Under the pieces are notes generated by a model, which worked only from the letters and a program-made list of their open reading frames with translations, ran no database searches and was not told where the DNA came from. A program made the translations under genes and the position numbers. A DNA stretch of 8,918 nucleotides, from NCBI GenBank assembly GCA_005881355.1, contig VBDM01000134.1:1-8918 (forward strand), given 5' to 3'. This stretch comes from Betaproteobacteria bacterium (GTDB lineage Bacteria > Pseudomonadota > Gammaproteobacteria > Burkholderiales > SG8-39). Numbering within the stretch: the first letter of the stretch is position 1; each line of letters opens with the position of its first letter. Positions 7,059 through 8,918 of this stretch are shown here, piece after piece.

Positions 7059-8087
7059 ATGAAACCGTTTGCGGTTTGGGGGCTTTTTTTCGCCGTCGTA
7101 CTGGCTCTCGTTCTGCCGCTCGGGAGTACCTCGGTCGCGCAGCAGCAGGGAGAAAACCAGCAGCAGCGCGCGCAGACGCAGCCCTACAACAACGCTCCGG
7201 TGTGGCGCGAGGTGCGCTCCGGGAAGGAAGAGTACACCTCGGTCCAGGGCCGCGAGACGGGCGTGCTGGTTCAGACGTACGGAGAGACCTGGAGGCAGTT
7301 GCGCAACGCGTGGATCACTCCGGTCGGCGGCTGGCTGATCGCCTTGATCGCGGCTGCCATCGGCGTTTTCCATTGGCGCAAAGGGGCGGTGAAGCTGCAT
7401 TCCGGCCCGACCGGCCGGCTGATCGAACGCTTCACTGCGCTCGAGCGCTACGCGCACTGGGTGATGGGGATCAGCTTCGCCGTTCTCGGCGTGACCGGCC
7501 TCATCATGTTCGTCGGGAAATACGTGCTGCTTCCGGTGATCGGCTACGCGCTGTTCGCGTGGCTCACGCAATTGTCCAAGCATCTGCATAACTTCGTAGG
7601 GCCGTTGTTCGCCCTGAGCCTCCTCGTGTTCATCGTCATCTACATCAAGGACAATCTGCCCAGAACATACGACTTCAAATGGTTTCTGAGCGCCGGCGGC
7701 ATGTTCGGCGGAACGCATGTTCCCTCGGGCCGGTTCAACGCGGGCGAGAAGGTCTGGTTCTGGATAGGCGTGGTCGTGCTCAGCATCGTCGTCAGCGCAA
7801 GCGGCCTCGTGCTGAACTTCCCCAACTTCGATCAGGTGCGCGCGGTGATGATCGAAGCCAATGTCGTCCACTCGATCTCGGCGTGCGCGGTGATGGCGCT
7901 CGCGCTCGGCCACATCTACATGGGCACCATCGGCGTGGCAGGGGCATACGAGTCGATGCGCTACGGCTACGTGGACGAGGCCTGGGCGAAGGAGCACCAC
8001 GAGTACTGGTACAACGACGTCAAGTCCGGGAAGGTCAAGGCCGCAACGGCCGCCGGCCAGCCGGGCGCGCCGCAGGCTCAGCACTGA
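7059..8087 (+). CDS. Formate dehydrogenase cytochrome b (gamma) subunit
   Basis: This 342-residue membrane subunit takes electrons from beta and reduces quinone using two b haems. ATG 7059 has AAAGGAG at 7044-7050. It begins with a Sec-type signal (residues 1-27) and a Gln-rich periplasmic segment to about residue 85, an extension that E. coli FdnI lacks. Hydrophobic segments follow at about 88-105, 133-152, 155-170, 178-197, 232-252 and 270-290. Likely haem ligands, by analogy with FdnI (His18, 57, 155, 169), are His133, His175 or His177, His271 and His285; the 14-residue spacing of the last pair matches FdnI exactly. The end (GYVDEAWAKEHHEYWYNDV plus an Ala/Gly/Pro tail) is typical of the longer proteobacterial gamma subunits. 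It lies 13 bases after the lipoprotein stop and 14 before the next gene. Confidence 0.93.
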   Translation: MKPFAVWGLFFAVVLALVLPLGSTSVAQQQGENQQQRAQTQPYNNAPVWREVRSGKEEYTSVQGRETGVLVQTYGETWRQLRNAWITPVGGWLIALIAAAIGVFHWRKGAVKLHSGPTGRLIERFTALERYAHWVMGISFAVLGVTGLIMFVGKYVLLPVIGYALFAWLTQLSKHLHNFVGPLFALSLLVFIVIYIKDNLPRTYDFKWFLSAGGMFGGTHVPSGRFNAGEKVWFWIGVVVLSIVVSASGLVLNFPNFDQVRAVMIEANVVHSISACAVMALALGHIYMGTIGVAGAYESMRYGYVDEAWAKEHHEYWYNDVKSGKVKAATAAGQPGAPQAQH

Positions 8088-8101
8088 GAAGAGGAAACGC
8101 C

Positions 8102-8419
8102 ATGAATATTCGGATCCTGATAATGAGCGTGGCGATGGCCGCGACTGCAGGTGTGGTCTGGGCGAAGCTGCCTCCGGCCCCGGTCGATGCGGCAAAAGCG
8201 GCGGAAGCGAAGAAGAAGGCGGACGACACCGCGAAGAAGGACGCGGATATGCTCGGCAAGGCGCAGGACAGGGCCGCCGCGAACTATCGCAAGAACAAGG
8301 GGATCAGGGGGCTGCCCGCTACGGCCAAGGCTGCTCCAAGAAATAGCAGGACGGCCAACAGGACGACTTCAAGACCCAGCCGACCGGCAACGCCGGCGCG
8401 CGCATCGCGTGCGAAGTGA
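8102..8419 (+). CDS. Small secreted Lys/Ala-rich protein, last gene of the operon, with a probable frame break near 8346
   Basis: ATG 8102 is preceded by GAGGA at 8091-8095. The first 21 residues form a clear Sec signal (MNIRILIMSVAMAATAGVVWA, cut before KLPPAP). Then comes a helical region of alternating Ala, Lys and Asp (residues 28-55), followed by LGKAQDRAAANYRKNKG. The frame as written ends at TGA 8417-8419 with an Arg/Ser/Thr-rich tail of poor codon use. In the -1 frame, bases 8347-8433 read QDGQQDDFKTQPTGNAGARI and CEVIQKS with almost every third base G or C, as in the rest of the operon. I therefore infer a lost base near 8344-8349 and a true stop at 8431-8433, giving about 110 residues. 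The function is unknown; a periplasmic accessory role is suggested only by the signal peptide and position. Confidence 0.72.
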   Translation: MNIRILIMSVAMAATAGVVWAKLPPAPVDAAKAAEAKKKADDTAKKDADMLGKAQDRAAANYRKNKGIRGLPATAKAAPRNSRTANRTTSRPSRPATPARASRAK

Positions 8420-8454
8420 TCCAGAAGAGCTGACTGATCTCCCGCGTCAAAGAC

Positions 8455-8484
8455 AAAGGGCGCCAACGGCGCCCTTTTTGTTTT
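8455..8484. terminator. Rho-independent terminator, probably bidirectional
   Basis: A perfect 10-bp stem, AAAGGGCGCC (8455-8464) and GGCGCCCTTT (8468-8477), closes a 3-base loop and runs into TTTTTGTTTT. It lies 22 bases after the inferred operon stop at 8433. On the other strand the same stem is followed by a shorter T-rich stretch and sits just past the stop of the converging chromate transporter gene, so it probably serves both transcripts. Confidence 0.9.
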
Positions 8485-8503
8485 GCAGCGGCCGTTTCGC
8501 GTT

Positions 8504-8918
8504 TCAGCCCGCGATCAGCCGAAAGATCAGTCCGGCCGCTCCACACGCGAGGATCACGGGGATCATGCCGGCCCTGTAGCGCCACAGCGCGATGATTGCC
8601 GCGAGGCCGACCAGCACGGAGAACCACTCGAACCGGCCCGAGAACCCTTCCGGCCAGAACACGTGCCAAGCGAAGAACACGGCGAGATTGAGGATCACGC
8701 CGACGACGGCCGCGGTGATTCCCGTGAGCGGCGCGGTGAACTGCAGATTCCCGTGCGTGGATTCCACCAGCGGGCCGCCGAGGAGGATAAAAAGAAAAGA
8801 GGGCAGGAAAGTGAAGAACGTCGCGATGACCGCACCCGCGCACCCCGCGAGAGCAAGCGCTTCGGGACCGAGCGCCGCCTGGGTCCAGGCGCCGACGAAG
8901 CCGACGAAAGCGACCACC
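8504..8918 (-). CDS. chrA: ChrA-type chromate transporter, C-terminal part (5' end outside window)
   Basis: On the minus strand the frame is open from the window edge to the stop at 8504-8506, giving the last 137 or so residues. The stretch FFTFLPSFLFILLGGPLVES followed by ITAAVVGVILNLAVFFAWHV is the conserved C-terminal block of CHR-family transporters, which export chromate in the characterised members. About four hydrophobic segments are visible (roughly residues 24-46, 62-84, 95-110 and 117-135 of the visible part), and the protein ends shortly after the last. A complete two-domain ChrA is about 400 residues, so only its last third is here. The apparent GTG start at the edge is an internal Val codon. 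The gene converges on the formate dehydrogenase operon and shares its terminator; no functional link is evident. The actual substrate could be another anion. Confidence 0.88.
   Translation of the reverse strand, partial: VVAFVGFVGAWTQAALGPEALALAGCAGAVIATFFTFLPSFLFILLGGPLVESTHGNLQFTAPLTGITAAVVGVILNLAVFFAWHVFWPEGFSGRFEWFSVLVGLAAIIALWRYRAGMIPVILACGAAGLIFRLIAG

Noticed and set aside
6999..8195. Minus-strand open frame of 398 codons opposite the gamma gene
   Set aside because: The composition is that of a reversed membrane-protein gene; gamma on the plus strand explains the whole stretch.
1..8918. Mobile elements, CRISPR arrays, tRNA or rRNA genes, long repeats
   Set aside because: None seen on reading: no transposase-like product, no regularly spaced repeats and no cloverleaf-like stretch.

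Overview
The window is a high-GC, tightly packed stretch that looks like a betaproteobacterial chromosome (inferred from gene order, codon use and protein style; no rRNA or other taxonomic marker is present). Nearly all of it is one plus-strand operon for a periplasmic, membrane-linked molybdenum/tungsten formate dehydrogenase (FDH3/FdnGHI type) and its accessory proteins.

Layout. Positions 1-296 hold the 3' end of a DUF3306 gene. At 299-2383 is a large multi-cluster iron-sulfur protein whose domain order resembles HdrA plus FlpD/MvhD. A TorD-family chaperone follows at 2380-3006, with its start overlapping the previous stop, and then a 66-residue twin-arginine protein at 3064-3264. The catalytic subunit is at 3282-6196 and has Cys, not selenocysteine, at the active site. 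The four-cluster beta subunit is at 6209-6788, a small lipoprotein at 6785-7045, the cytochrome b gamma subunit at 7059-8087, and a small secreted protein at 8102-8419 (probably to 8433 in truth). A strong hairpin terminator at 8455-8484 ends the operon. The minus-strand gene at 8504-8918 is the C-terminal part of a ChrA-type chromate transporter converging on that terminator.

How the genes work together. Alpha would be loaded with its molybdopterin cofactor and 4Fe-4S cluster in the cytoplasm with help from the TorD-like chaperone, and exported by Tat with beta riding along. It would oxidise formate in the periplasm and pass electrons through beta's four clusters to the haems of gamma and on to quinone. 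The DUF3306 protein, the HdrA-like iron-sulfur protein, the small Tat protein, the lipoprotein and the last secreted protein are conserved-looking partners without a role that can be proved from sequence.

The most notable direct observation is that three genes in this operon (alpha near 5207, beta near 6738, the last small gene near 8346) each carry a reading-frame break. In each case coding continues convincingly in another frame. The beta break makes beta appear fused to the downstream lipoprotein, although an ATGA stop/start overlap shows they are separate genes. Sequence or assembly indels are the simplest explanation; recent inactivation of the operon is the alternative. The most interesting biology is the HdrA/FlpD-like iron-sulfur protein and the uncharacterised small exported proteins.
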